A stretch of DNA of 64,000 nucleotides, from positions 372,001 to 436,000 of the forward strand of contig CM043959.1 of assembly GCA_014529385.2 (NCBI GenBank), read 5' to 3'. This document shows, piece by piece, positions 1 through 12,239 of this stretch. How positions within the stretch are numbered: position 1 is the first letter of the stretch; each line of letters starts with the position of its first letter. The notes beneath the pieces were generated by a model. It saw nothing but the letters and a program-made list of their open reading frames with translations, made no database searches and was not told where the DNA came from. Position numbers and translations under genes: made by a program. Source of the DNA: Adiantum capillus-veneris. Lineage: Eukaryota > Streptophyta > Polypodiopsida > Polypodiales > Pteridaceae.

Positions 1-1600
1 AGCATTGGGTAAAGTATTAAGCCCTCCTCTCATTGGATTAGGTATCTACAAAGATGTCCAAAGCCGCATACCTCGTTGTATGTTTGTAGATATGGATTGA
101 TTTTGCACAAACATCTCTCGAGCTTGATTGCTGATGGCTGGGTCAACAACACGACATAACTCATCAAAGCCTTATTCTCTGAGAGTTATGGAATGCTGCG
201 GATTATGGTTAATAAAAATCACTTGTAATAAGTAGGCAGTCTAGTAGCAGAAGTGGGGGTGAGATGGCACTTCCAAATTGTAAATACAAAGCCATTTGAC
301 CCCTCAAAATCTATCTTAGGTTTAACGACCTTAGTATATAAGGTACCTAGGTCATTTTCTAAAGATAACTTTTATCATAATCATAAGTCTTCAGGTTTGC
401 CGTCGACTGTGTGAGAGAGAGGAAGAGAATGAGCGTTAGCTTCATCCTGGTGCTACTCCCCGCTCGTTCATCACATTGCAGATCCGACTGCACCATTGTT
501 CTAGCCTCAGCAAGAGCTACGTGACAACGCAAAGCGTTCCTCATGGAATGGAGCATACACGCTCGTGCATCTACGAGCTACTTGTGGTCGTAAGTATATC
601 AAACAATGTCTGTTTTCTTCGTGCAAGTAGTCCTTAGAATCGTAGTGACATAAGCTGTGTAAAGGTACTCGTGGATTTCAGGTTCAAGCACTTTCAGAAT
701 TCGGCTCTGTCTTTATACACGTTTTTGAAGATGGGTTTAGAGCTGGGGTTTTGAGTGTAAAAGAGGCTTAGGGACAAATGTATCCTAGTGAGGGGATGGT
801 GCTCCATAAGTTTCGTATGATTCTAGTATGATTTAGTGAGTCTCCTTCCGTTGTGTGTATGTGGCTAGGTGGTGTAGTTGAGAGTAGTGAGATTCTAGGT
901 TTTGATTTAGTTGGCCTTCCAGAGTGCTGTATGTGTAGGATGGTTTCAGCCTGACAAGCTAAAGAGATTTTCTCTTTGTGCCTATCATGTCATATGTGTC
1001 CTCGATTGACATTATGTTGATCTAGGTTGTGTTGCATACACTTTATGGGTGGTGTGATTTTCTCCCGCAACATTCGCGCTGCTGTCGGGGACACAAGGAC
1101 TTAGGTAGGTATTCCTACTAACACTTGTGTGATGGTTGCTTGCTTTAGTTTCGGCTAAAGAAATCACTTTTCCTAAGTGGATTTCTTAGAGGTTATTTGG
1201 AGATCAAGTGGATAGCCAGGAGCATGTGTCTTGCCGAGGCTTAGCGATTAGGTAGATTTAGTAAGGATTTGTAGATTAGAGTAGTTGTTGTGGTGGTTGA
1301 GTGGTTTGTGAGGTAATAAAAGTGTTTGTTAGTCCGTATGTGGCATTGAAACGTTGTTCTGCTCATAGATGCAAAACCACATATGATTTGTAGGAGTAGC
1401 TTTAGGTAAGTGATTTGATTTTGATCTAGAGCTATTCATCATTGAATTATTTGCTAAGTGCTTGTTTCCATTCACAATCTTTGAAAAGTCTGCTTTTGTG
1501 GAAAAATTGCAATAAATAGCTTTTTGTTGATAATTTTTCATGACTGATTGATGTTGTGAATATAAGAGGGCATGTGCAAGGGTTCTGTAAAGAAAAATAC
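1..1600. other. Non-coding stretch, no gene seen
   Basis: No open frame with recognisable protein similarity was found on either strand. The short frames here are A/T-rich and lack domain signatures. The stretch precedes the degenerate repeat leader of the plus-strand retroelement remnant and may be part of its LTR or untranslated leader, but no second LTR copy is present in the window to prove this. Confidence 0.4.
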
Positions 1601-1610
1601 AATTCTATAA

Positions 1611-3384
1611 ACTGGGATATTATATGCGTATAATGTCTCAAGGGGCGTTTGGAGACCAAAACTAAAAAAAATTGACTGTACCAGTGTGTTTAGAAGGGAG
1701 GTTTTCCTGTAATTGTACATTGAGACTAGAGTTTTCACAAACTCTAGACACCCAAAAGACAAAAGACGGAGTGTCTAAAATGGAAAAAAGAAAAACTTGT
1801 GATTTTGAGCATATTTTTGCATGAAAATTGGTAAGAAATGATAAAAAACCAGTGCTAGAGACATGGGGATGCATGTGTATGAATTTTGGCCAAAAAATTC
1901 ATCAACAGACTTTATACGCATATGATGTATCAAGGGTGATTCTGGCAATAATTTGAATTTTTGACATTATACCCATCTTTTGCATGTTGTGTTGAGCACA
2001 CCCACCAAATCTCATGTCATTTGGACATATAGATTGAGAGTTAAGGGGATTTTACTCTTTCAGAGGATTTCCTTGTGAAAACTGATGATTTTGTGTGGTT
2101 TTGACATCAAAAATTTGCTAAGAGCACATATTCTTATTCTACACACTAAGGGGCACCTCTGGTAGAAACATAACGAACTAAAATCTGAGCAAAAAGACTT
2201 CATGCGCGTAATCTTAGAGGCCAGATTTGAGGTCAAAAGTTACAATTGAGTGTACCCTTGTGATCTACAGCATTCAGGGAGCATATAGGCCAAATTTTAT
2301 CCAATTTGAAGTAATGTTGAGCTTCCAAAGACCATAAGACATATCTAGGCAAGTGAAGGCTTGTATTGGCCATAACTTGCACAAAAAGTGTCAAAATTCA
2401 ATTTTGAAACTTGCTATGAGTTGCCAGTGTTGTGAGGAACCTCTGGAGTAAAACTCACTTCATTCTGACCAGTTAGACATCATACGCGTATGATGTATAA
2501 GGGGCACTTTTAGAGACCAAAATGGAGTTCTGAGCAGACCAAGGTGTTAAGCACAACAAAACAAGCTCACAGACCAAATTTGGGCCAAATCTGAGCACAT
2601 AGACATTATACGCGTATGATGTCTCAAGGCGAGATCTGAAAGCCAAATTTGGGCCAATTTGGGCCAAATCTGAGCACATAGACATTATACGTGTATGATG
2701 TCGCAAGGCCAGATCTGAAAGTCAAATTTCAATTTTAACCACATAGGGGGTTGGAAATGATGTGTTAAGCTTGCTTGCAAAATTTCATCTCATTTGGACA
2801 CATACTTTTGCAATTAAAGAGATGTTTACAAATACAAGAAGGTAAAGGTGAAAAAGTGATGATTTTGAGCAATTGTGACATCCAAAATTTGTTGTAATCA
2901 CATATTCTTGTTGTATGCATCAAGAAGTACCTTGGGTAGAAACCTAAGTGAATTCTGAGCCAAAAGACTTTCTACGTGCATAAAGTCTCATAGGTCAGAT
3001 TTGGGTCAAACCAGACATTTGAATATACCTCAGTGTCCCAGAGCATAAAAAAGTCCCTAGACAAAAATTCATTGAATTTGGAGCTCATTTGAGCTTGTAA
3101 AGAGCAAAAGACAGAAAACTACAGATTCAGGCTTGTATTGGTCTTAACTTTCTCAAAAAATATCCAGATTGAATTTTGAAACTTGCTGAGAGTTACTTGA
3201 GTGATAAGGAATCAGTGGAACAAAAGTCACCTCATTCTATACGCGTATAATGTCTCTTGTCAAGATAAAGGTTAAATTCACAAACTGAAGCTTGTAGTGG
3301 GTAGAGGACATCAGGAGAGCTTACATACCAAATTTTGTCAAAATTTTGAGCACATAGACTTTATACGCATATAATGTCTCAAGG
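1611..3384 (+). repeat. Degenerate long-period repeat with nine palindromic ATACGCGTAT-type motifs
   Basis: Nine related motifs occur at about 1621, 1911, 2197, 2476, 2602, 2681, 2967, 3233 and 3357. The best copies read ATACGCGTATGATGTCTCAA, with a self-complementary ATACGCGTAT core. The flanking text also recurs in decayed form, for example phrases like CCAAATCTGAGCACATAGAC before the motif and AAGGC(C)AGATCTGA after it, so the block looks like an old tandem array with units of roughly 80-330 bp. It lies directly upstream of a gag-like frame at 3788, which suggests a retroelement leader or LTR. Motif presence is seen directly; any function is inference. Confidence 0.6.
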
Positions 3385-3787
3385 CTAGATCTAAGGTCAA
3401 AAGTTACATCTGAGCTCACAGAAGTGTTTGCCAGCATAAAGTAAGCCTAGTGACCAAGTTTCAACAAATTTGGGTCACATTTGGTCAAGATACAAGCAAA
3501 AATCCTTAATCCTAAAACTGTTTGAGTGCTCTTTCAAGTGTAGTTCACCAAAACTGCTCTAACTTTTGATAGACAACTCCAAATTGAGTCAGGTATAGCT
3601 AGGAAGAAAGCTTGTGGGCAGTAGAACCTAGAACTGGTTCCCGCAGACCAAAATAGTCACAGATTCCTAACCTTTGGGAGACCTGATCAAGGGCAAAAAG
3701 GGGTAAGTTGCACTAAGCCAAAGGTGCTTATTAAGGACCATCAAAGTATAGAGTGGGCCTGACATTAATAAATCTAAGATCATCAGG

Positions 3788-5490
3788 ATGGAAAGTCAAC
3801 CTGCCAATCCTTTTGTAGATATGACCAGAGGTATTGCAAGCCAAGCTAGAAGTGCTAAAATGCCAATCTATCCACATTTTGACACAAACCCACACAATGC
3901 ACTAGAAAGCGGTGGATATTTGGTCAATGAAGGACCACAGATACCTCCACCAAACATGAGAATTCCAAAATGGGAGCCACCTGGATTCCCTTCTAGAGCG
4001 ATAACGAGAGATGAAATAATCACAGAGATGGAAAACATTCCTCCTCAAGTGAATCTGCCTAATGGACCATGGTTGTACCCAAATGCAACCATAGAACACG
4101 ACTTTTATAGAGGTGGAATTACTGTCACAACAGGACCATATGTACCATCACCATCCCCTATAACTTACTCCTATCCAAATCAAAGCAAAACCTTGAGAAG
4201 ATATGATACTGAGAGTGACAAATCTTCTCAGAGGAATGATTCACCAAGAACCCAACCCACAATAAAGCCATAGGTATCTAGTGAGAAAATGAAGCTTAAG
4301 CTTATAGAAGGATTAGCTCAGAGACTTGCTCCTCTAGTCGAATTTGACCTCCAAGAACCTCTATGGTGCAAAATTGAGAGAAAATGGACAAACGATAAGA
4401 GGAAGAGTGTTACTATGGCATGGAATATGCTAGGGAAAGGCATGTACAACCTATTCCAGTAGCACATCCTCCACCCAAATACGCTATGGGGAATGCGTTA
4501 GGACTAGTAGGATTTTCAAGACCACAGCTTGTCTTAGGACACCAACCTCCACTGTCAGGTGCTAAAATGCCTATAGACATGAGATATACACATATGATGG
4601 AACCATCCAACAAACAAGTGCTAATACCATCTACAATGTATTATAACAACCAAAATGGGTACTTCCCTTTAAAGAGACAAAAGATGAGAGAAACTCAAGG
4701 AGTGGTGAGGCTTGTACAACCTCCAATTTGTGCGTTTCAACCTGAAGAAAGAAGATACAAGATGGACAAAAGGACATTGCAGTTCATTGCTAATAGAGGT
4801 TTAGCAAGGTCAAAGCTTGTTTACAGCCAAGAGGAATTGGAAGAAGAAGCTCCTCAACCAGAGACAGACTGTCACAAAAGCCGCGACAACCACTTGGTCA
4901 AACAATGTCCTCAGAAGGAGAGCACTCAAGTGAATGACTATTGTCTAGACTGTGGTGTCATTCACTTGATCCCCGACTATCCAAAAAACCCAAACCGAGT
5001 CAAAAAGATCACAAAAAATGCCTCAAAAATTATTCAGCTACCTAGTAGCTCAGAAAATGACAACGCCGTACTAGTTTAAGTAGTTACAAGAGCGCAAGCT
5101 CAAAAGGAAGTTGTTGAGAAACTAGAGATAGAGAAAAGAAAAACTGAAGCGAGTCCAAAGACAGGTGAGCCAAACACTGATGCACCTAGTCAAAAAAACA
5201 AGAGCAAACGGAATAGCTGAAAAGCTAGAAAGGCTAGGATGAAAGCACGTAGGGAACGAGAGCAGAAATCCTTAGCTGAGAATCTTACCCAAGTTGAAGA
5301 GAAGATAAGACAACATGAGTAAAGGGTTGCATCTTCTCTTGCGGAGGCATCTCAACCTCCAAAAGAACCTTCCACGTATGAAAAACCGAGAAGTGCTAGT
5401 TCGGGAGGATCAATGTTGGTCGAGAGGGTTAATGAGCATTTAGACGACCTCCTAAAATAATATGAAACATGGCTAGAAAATAACCAAACC
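3788..5490 (+). pseudogene. Retroelement gag-like region, broken
   Basis: A 161-codon frame starts at 3788 (ATG GAA AGT CAA). It is proline- and polar-rich with IPKWEPPGFPS and a run of Pro/Ser/Tyr, and ends at 4273. A second frame (4420-5079) continues in another phase and contains two decayed CCHC-like clusters near its end, CHKSRDNHLVKQC and CLDCGVIHLIPDYP, each missing one ligand. Further coding-like text rich in Lys/Glu runs to about 5490 with several stops. The order, basic C-terminus and zinc-knuckle remnants fit the nucleocapsid part of an LTR-retrotransposon gag. It is interrupted by the minus-strand element at about 5.5-9.1 kb; plausible downstream parts resume after 9100. The family was not recognised. 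Confidence 0.5.
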
Positions 5491-5504
5491 CAAGAACAAA
5501 GGTG

Positions 5505-7305
5505 GATAAAGAAGTCCTCTTTGTCCACATAGCTTTGGACATGAAGCCTCAATTTCCCGATTAAGGGAGTGACTGAAGCTTCTTGCCCCTTGAAAGCACT
5601 GTCTGCGGGTAGGACATCTCCCATCTTGTAGGCTTGTATGCCTAGCTTGGTGGCCAACTCTATAGATATAAAATTGTGAGTAGAACCAGGGTCAAAGAGA
5701 ATAAAGCATCATGTTCTCTTACCTTTCCCCAAGCATGGTATAGAGGAGATCCTTTGTGGTGAATTTGGTGAGTCTCCTCCTCTTGGATTTCAACCAAGGT
5801 AGCTCTAGGAGGATCTTGGCGGTTGTTCTTTTGGGGACAAGCGCGGTACGCATGCCCTTGTTCGCCGCACTTGAAACACCTGTTATCCTTGCAATAACGC
5901 TCAAGCTCTTCAGGAGAGAGTTTGTTTTTACCTTTGTAAACTCCCTTCTCTTTAGCTTTGTTGGAGTTGCCCTTAGGAGACTTTTGGACATTGTCCTTCC
6001 CCTTAGGCTCATTGGAACCCTTGTTTTCCATGGGCTTATTATTTCTTTTAGCCCTCGTTTGGAAATTGATTCGAGAGGCCACCATAGTATGGTGTATTAC
6101 CGCCAATATGGTGCGTGGCCTTTGGGAGTTGACATACTTTGCCATTTCTTCGGTTAAGCCCGCATAAAATTGTTTCTTTTTCTCTCCAAAATCCAACTTT
6201 TTGAAGACAATGGCTTTGAGTTGTAGGTCCCAAAACTTGTCTACATATTTGTGGATGGATTCATAGGGAGAGAGCTTTAAGATTCGCCATTCGGTGAGTA
6301 CTTTATCTTTGGCATCGGTGGCCAAAAACTTCTTCATAATGGAAGCTCTTAAAGCTTTCCATGTTCGTGGAGCTTCACCGTTGGCTCGTAGGCTAGACCA
6401 CCATTTCCTGGCATACTTTTGAAAGTGCATAGCTACATGGCGTAGCTTAGAGGACTCCGTGAAGCCCTCATCTCCAAACGCCGCATCAAATTGTTGGATA
6501 AAGGCCAAGACTTTGTCTGTAGCACCAAAGGTGCCATCATAGGTAAGGAAAGAGATACTCTTCCCTCCCTCTTTGAACTTCTTGAGCTTGGACGACCTCT
6601 TTCATGTGGCATAGGATTTCCTATGGCCTCTTCTTTTTGATGGTTCAAAGGTTGCACCATCACTTTCTTCAGAAGGTGGAGAAGAGGGTGACGTCTTTCT
6701 TGCCATTTTCTTGTCTTGATCTTCGTCGTCTTCACCATAACTTTCATAAGAGGAAGAGGATGAAGAAGATGGAGAAGAGGGTGTCCTCTTTCTCGACTTT
6801 TTCTTCTCTTTCTTTTTATCATCCCTCTTTGAATTATGGTGTGGAGAAGGGTGCGATGGTCTTCTCCACTTTGGTGGTGATGGAGAGCGTTTATCCCGCC
6901 GTCTTCGTAGAGCCATCTCCGCCGAGGTGATGGGAGACTCACTTCTTTCTCGTTCTTCTGTGGAGGCTCTTGAGTTCTCCTTTGGGAAGGAGAAGCATCA
7001 TCAAGAAGTAAATTCTTGAGCCCTTCATATGGATTCTCTTCTTCTTCTAGAATCGGAGAGAGACCTCTTTTGGAAGTCTCACAAGGAGGCTTCCTAGGTG
7101 TTCTCTCGTCATGGTGGTGAGCTTGGAGAATCCCATGAGCACGGAGCTGCCATTGCACTTCACTTTGGAGAGATGGATTGCCCATGGCTTGCTGAAGCCT
7201 AGAAACAAGATAGTTAACAAGCATTGGAGCATCATTAGTAGCTTGCTCATTAGCAAAATCAAAGTTATCAACATTAATTTCACTCTCTTTACTATTGTCA
7301 GCCAT
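5505..7305 (-). pseudogene. Ty3-like gag-protease fragment
   Basis: The minus-strand start is at 7305 (MADNSKESEINVDNF). The frame then changes phase around 6.92 kb into a highly charged Arg/Ser/Lys-rich stretch (about 6602-6916), and changes again into a typical retrotransposon gag core (AMHFQKYARKWWSSLR, then WRILKLSPYESIHKYVDKF) at about 6500-6060. A CCHC zinc knuckle, CFKCGEQGHAYRAC, sits at about 5839-5880. After one more phase change the aspartic protease follows at about 5671-5697 with FDPGSTHNF, in which Pro replaces the usual Ser/Thr of the D-S/T-G site, then LATKLGIQAYKMGDVLPAD. The protein would assemble and mature the particle. The phase changes and missing pol make it a pseudogene. 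Confidence 0.75.
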
Positions 7306-7710
7306 TCTAACAACTTTTAGGTGTAAACTTTTTAGGTGTACTTTGGCACTTCAAGCCCTAGTTGCTACTCCTCTTTACCCCTTTAGAAAAAGCACTCAAG
7401 CTATTGTACCCGTGGCTTGAATACCATTAATTGCAAGGAATAGAAGAGAGGGTCATTCAACACCAAAACAACACCGGCTCCTGTCAAGCTTCTAATAGCT
7501 CAATAGTGGTTAAGCCATAGGCAAGCCCCATAGGACTCCACTATTAAGACCATAGCTCTCGACGGTGATGCCCCATTAACTACACAAAGGCAGGCGCACT
7601 GCAAGGCTGAAAAATCCCTATTCTACTTACTCACAGGCAATTAATAATACCAACCATTTATAGCTAGCTTGAGGACCTCCCTTCTTGAGCAAGAAATGAG
7701 AAACCTTGTG

Positions 7711-7724
7711 CTCTCATACCAATG
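7711..7724 (-). other. Primer-binding site, initiator-Met-tRNA type
   Basis: On the minus strand the sequence next to the LTR end reads TGGTATGAGAGCAC, which matches the usual TGGTATCAGAGC complement of the initiator methionine tRNA 3' end with one change. It lies immediately beside the CA end of the LTR (plus-strand TG at 7723). It would prime minus-strand DNA synthesis. Confidence 0.65.
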
Positions 7725-9090
7725 TAACATTTAATGGCCTAAAAACTTGTGTGTAGTAGAAGTTAGCATGAACATAGTGGGCATTTCATTAGAATAGATT
7801 CCTAATGAGAATTACAAGAGTGCTTGGGTGGAGAAAGCGACAAAAAGTATAACACCTAGTTAGATAGCATGAACAATACTTTCAAAAGAGAGAGAAATTA
7901 AGCTATTGACAATAGTTGAGGACCGGATTTGCATGGAGCCGGTTGCCCCTCCAAAAGGCTTTGTATTATGGTTTCTCCCATCAAGAGAGACATTGTACAA
8001 TACAATTCTTTGTGTTCCTTCAAGACTAGCTAGTGCAATGAAGATGAAAGCTTCATGCACTAAGCAAAACACTTAGCAAACACAACATCAATTATCCCCG
8101 GTCTCAGACCCAAGACCTCACAGACCTTCGAAGATGGTGAGAGCTAGTAAGGTATGAGAGTAGATTGAGAGGAAGAAGTAGTCTTACGAGAAAGATGTAC
8201 ATCTCCTCACATAATCACTCATATTAGCATATCTTAGCTTGGTAATTAGCATGGTAGAGGAGATGAGCATGCATTGAATCTTGGATCTTGGTTGGATTTG
8301 CATCACAAAGCCAAGAGTTGTTGGTGTAGGCCTCCCTTCTCACAAGCTTGAAGTAGGTGATAAGCTTTCCATTAAAGCTTGAGAAGGAGAGAGAGTCTTC
8401 TTTACTTCACACATGAGATTGTGTGAGTGTGTGTGTGATAATGCCCTGCAAAAATCATCCCCCTCTCTCTCTTGGGCGACCCCTCTTGCTATTTGCTCTT
8501 GCTATCCTCTCATTGGACCTCCCTAGGGCTAGCCAATGACAATTAAGCACCATAAGTGATAGCCTTCTGACATGTGTCCTCCTTTCCCCTTTTGTGAGAG
8601 CTTTAGGTAATTTAATAATTCAACTAAACTCTCATTGGACCCCTTTGCCTCCTGCCCAATAGAAATCAGGCAAGACATTGGGCTGCTGACCCCTTGGGAG
8701 ACTGTCCAATAGTCTTCTAGAGGACTTAATTCTCATTGGTTCTTTTATTAAGTGTTTTTAAATTAATTAAACTAGATTTACTCTAGCCTAATTCTCATTG
8801 GTCCACCTCCAAGGCCATCCAATAGGAATTGGGTACACCTTGTGGGCATCTGGCCTAGGGAGCTGACATGTGTCCCTCATTCCCTTTGTGTAAAGGGAGC
8901 TTGTGTGTGTGTGTGTGTGACTTTCTCTCCCATCCCCTACTCCCAAGGCTCGCCCCCTCCTATGTAGGGATTTGTAAAGACTTTTTGGGTCACACACAAA
9001 GCATCCAATTCCCCCCATGGTTGACCTTTGGACACAACCTTTGAATTTTGGAACCATTCCAATCACGAGCATGGACAAAAGCTCATGGAC
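7723..9090 (-). repeat. LTR of the minus-strand Ty3-like element
   Basis: The inner edge is fixed by the primer-binding site at 7722. A stretch from about 7868 is clearly similar to 63303 onward: both contain GAACAATACTTT-like text, GTTGAGGACC, TTTCTCCCATCAAGA and ATACAAT(T)CTTTGTGTTCCTT. The segment has a (GT)n run near 8900 and CCAATAG/CATTGG-type repeats. The outer edge near 9090 is approximate because no second copy from the same element is present. Confidence 0.6.
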
Positions 9091-9099
9091 CCAGCACTA

Positions 9100-10050
9100 G
9101 AGCTAAGGATAGTGTTGAATACCACGGATAACTGTTCGGAGGGATTTCACATAACTATACCTGACAATTGTAAATAAATAGATGGTCTTGACAAATTGTG
9201 GAAACAAGTCAGAGAGGCCAATGAAGCAAGTGAGATAAGCAGACGAGTAAACCTATCAGGTGATGGAAGAGGAGTGTCTCTTCCACCAATAGAGGAATTT
9301 GAGGCTGGATCTCAAATGAATCTAGATGTGGAATCGTAATGGGGAGACAAAGGATCTATACAGTCTATGGACAGTCAACCCCATTCGTTAAGAACACTAC
9401 CATCTTATATGGGAGAGTACGGGGCCAAGTCAGATGTTATTGCGGTTCTTTCATAGAGACTGTATCCCAATAAGGTCATAGATTCAAAAGGGTTGATTTG
9501 TCGACACTAGTCAGCTTTATGATAATGTTAGCCGAGTTGCTCAGAATATGACCAAACATGTGGGCTGCTATGGGAAAATGCCTAGAGAAATTTGGTGTTA
9601 AAAAACCAATGACTCAAATCAAGGAAGGGATCAAAGATCTTGAAATGCCTCAGCTAAACACTAGGCCAGTTCCATTGAACAAAGTAGGCGAGTATCATGA
9701 GGGAGAAAATGGGAACACCACTCTTCTCATGGAGTTCCAATGTGTAAAAACCATGGCAATCCTTGACAGTGGAGCCGTGTTTCCATCGCAACAAAAGAGG
9801 TATGGAAAACATGGGGAAAACCAACAGTGAGGGCTACAAGGATGAAACTTCAACTTGCAGACGGACACATGAAAAGGCCCATCAGGCTGCTAGAAGAAGA
9901 AGTTGTTACTTCTTGTGGCATTGAATATGAGCAAACCTTTGCTATTGTTGACTTTGGCAAGAAGAACAACTATGATATCATTCCAGGAAGACCATTCATG
10001 AGACATCTGAAATGGTCCAATATTGAGGTTATGACTATATCTATCTGAGA
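9100..10050 (+). pseudogene. Retroelement protease region, continuing the plus-strand remnant
   Basis: Plus-strand coding-like text resumes after the minus-strand insertion. A frame at 9558-9830 contains MAILDSGA, the aspartic protease active site, and the next frame (9827-10048) contains DIIPGRPFMRHLKW, the usual second conserved block (I-L/P-G-R-P). A frame break lies between them at about 9830. It would be the polyprotein-cleaving protease of a Ty3-like element, but reverse transcriptase does not follow. Its link to the gag remnant at 3.8-5.5 kb rests on strand and order and is inference. Confidence 0.6.
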
Positions 10051-11690
10051 CATATGGAAACCACGACAAAGATAAATTTGAAAGACCATAGCTACAGGGA
10101 TGTGACGAGAGTACCTATGGAGGATTTTGATTCCGCTACTGTAGTATGATCAAAATTTCCAGCATGGTTGGGTAAGCCTAAAGAACTATGGATGTGTGGA
10201 GCTTCGCAATGTGCAAGCTTAAAGCGAGAGGAAGGCATCCTAGAAAGGGCAAGTGAAGATGAGGATCCAGAACCCTTCCCTGAGGAAGAATTAGAGCCAC
10301 TTGAATGGGAACACATCTTGGCTAGTGCGCTATTCAAGATGATACAACAACGAAGTTTTGTGATGAAAATGGCTAAGATGTTGCTTCTCATTTTGTAGTG
10401 AGTGTACTCCAGGAAAACGAAGACGAAGACGAAGAACAACACGAGTTCTATGACTCTATAGAACACTTGGAACTTCAAGAAGATGCAAATAACAAAAATA
10501 TGGCATGACATGAAACAACACTTTAACAAATTCAAGGTTTTATGATTTTCCAGATCAAAAACCCAGGAACCAATGTCACTACTACAAGAATAAAGTGCAT
10601 CAGAAGGGATTCCAAAATTCTCGGTGGAAATGCAACTGCAACAATCATCCTCATACGTGGCTCCCATACATGAAGAAACAACTCAACCAAGAAGAACACG
10701 GCCATGTCAATGAGCTACCAACGCGCTAATCAAATGGATACTCAAGTCATGCTAGAAACAACAACCCAAGAGCAGGTAGAGAATAACTTTCCATGACCAC
10801 CCAAACCACAAAGGGAAAGTGCTAGAATGCAACTTGCTGAGGATAGTAATGACAATGATGATTCTTATGACATCCCTTACCAGAAACTTAGGTCATCACC
10901 ATCTCTAGCAGCTTCTATAACAACCAAAAAAGGCCAAAAGCAAAGAACAACAAAATAGAATAAAAAAGTTTGACAAATTTGGATACCAAAGAGCCAGATT
11001 GGCCAAAAGCAGGTATGGATCAAGAAGACAAAGATCTCTAATAAAAAATCACAAGATCCAATGCCAGCAAAAGAACAATTGAAGCCTGCAAGAACATCTA
11101 AGAAAATCCGCAACTCGTAAGCTTCCACAACTCAGATTTCGGTTTCAAAGAAGTTGACTCAAGCACAAAGAGGTCACGAGTTTATTTAGATTCCAAAACG
11201 GTTAGTTTGTCAACCCCCAAAGCATTGACTACAAAATCCTGAATCACATCCTCAACCACGCATACAAGAGTTGAAGCAAAGACGACCGCTAACTCACACA
11301 AAGACAAGGTGGATCTCAAAGGAGTCTCTTCAAACACAAAAAAAGCAGGGACAAGTATGGGTTCCCAAATGAGTAGTACCAACGAAACAACCAAAAATCA
11401 CAAAGAAGTGGGTCCCAAAGGAAACCAACAACACTGTCGTTATTGCACCGCCGCTTGAATTCTTTCAATTCCTTGTACGGTTACAGTAAAATTAGAGGAG
11501 AACCCACTCTGAAGGACAATTCCAAATACAAAAACCAATTACAGGGCTAAAATGGATTCCAAGGAAGCATCGAACAGATAAGTAAGACTTCAAAAAATCT
11601 CTACAACCTTCCAGCAGGCAAACGACATAGGAGCTTCAAAGAACATCACATTGCTTAGAATAGGAAGCCTCGCTAGCAAATGTCAATAAG
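10051..11690 (+). other. Degenerate retroelement-like text without intact gene
   Basis: Short plus-strand frames are rich in Glu/Asp (for example at 10168-10398) or in Lys/Gln/Ser/Thr and carry many stops. No reverse transcriptase, RNase H or integrase motif was found. The stretch probably represents decayed linker or spacer sequence of the plus-strand element. Minus-strand frames of 191, 83 and 70 codons here have no recognisable domain and look like shadows. Confidence 0.35.
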
Positions 11691-11717
11691 AAAATTTCTT
11701 ATACCCACATCTTGCAT

Positions 11718-11935
11718 AGAGAGAGAGAGAGAGGGAGGGAGAAGGAAAGAGGGGGATAGAGAGAGATAGGGAAAGAGGGAGGGAGAGAGAGATATAGGGA
11801 AAGAGGGAGAGAAAGAGGGAAAGAAGGAGATAGAGAAATAGAGATATCCGTCGAGAGAAAGAGGGAAAGAGGGAGATAGACAAATAGAGATATCCGTCGA
11901 GAGAAACAGATAGATAGAGAGAGGAACTTTAAAGA
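11718..11935. repeat. GA-rich satellite with a 46-bp tandem duplication
   Basis: The purine-rich tract is made of GAGA, GGGA and GATA words. Inside it a unit ending in ATAGAGATATCCGTCGAGAG occurs twice with a period of 46 bp (ATATCCG at 11844 and 11890). Confidence 0.8.
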
Positions 11936-12087
11936 GCAATGGTTGTAGGCGGAGCAACCATTTTGTGGTATGTGCAGTGCGGGTATGCTCCTGCTTCTGA
12001 AGAGTGCTATGCAAAAGATCTTTTTTTTTTGTGCAGTCGATGGACCCTCAGAAATTACTTTCTACTTTCTTCTCCTTAGCTTCTCTA

Positions 12088-12090
<3 letters not shown>

Positions 12091-12132
<42 letters not shown>
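12091..12132. repeat. (CT)n microsatellite
   Basis: An uninterrupted CT dinucleotide run of about 40 bp lies in a pyrimidine-rich context. It lies outside any recognised gene. Confidence 0.95.
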
Positions 12133-12135
<3 letters not shown>

Positions 12136-12239
12136 TATCTCTTTCTCCTTACCAAATAGGTATTAGGTTGGACAGCTTTTAACGATACCGTACCTCAGAA
12201 TGGAGGCAGACATGTGATGTGAAAATCGAACAAGGAGTT

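Larger units (their letters stand above)
5500..9090 (-). mobile_element. Truncated Ty3-like LTR element (LTR, gag, protease), inserted in reverse in a plus-strand remnant
   Basis: On the minus strand the order is LTR (9090 to 7723), primer-binding site (7722 to about 7711), leader, gag (from 7305), zinc knuckle and protease, after which it stops abruptly at about 5500 without reverse transcriptase or a second LTR. Plus-strand gag-like text lies on both sides, so this is a nested or rearranged insertion. The left breakpoint is estimated from where minus-strand coding similarity ends; the right boundary is only approximate because no second LTR copy defines it. Confidence 0.65.

Noticed and set aside
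5756-6167. Plus-strand frames of 133 and 69 codons
   Set aside because: Antisense shadows of the minus-strand gag, which has clear motifs.
10567-10600. CACTACTACAAGAA resembling a CACTA transposon end
   Set aside because: No inverted partner or target duplication was seen, and it lies within decayed retroelement text.
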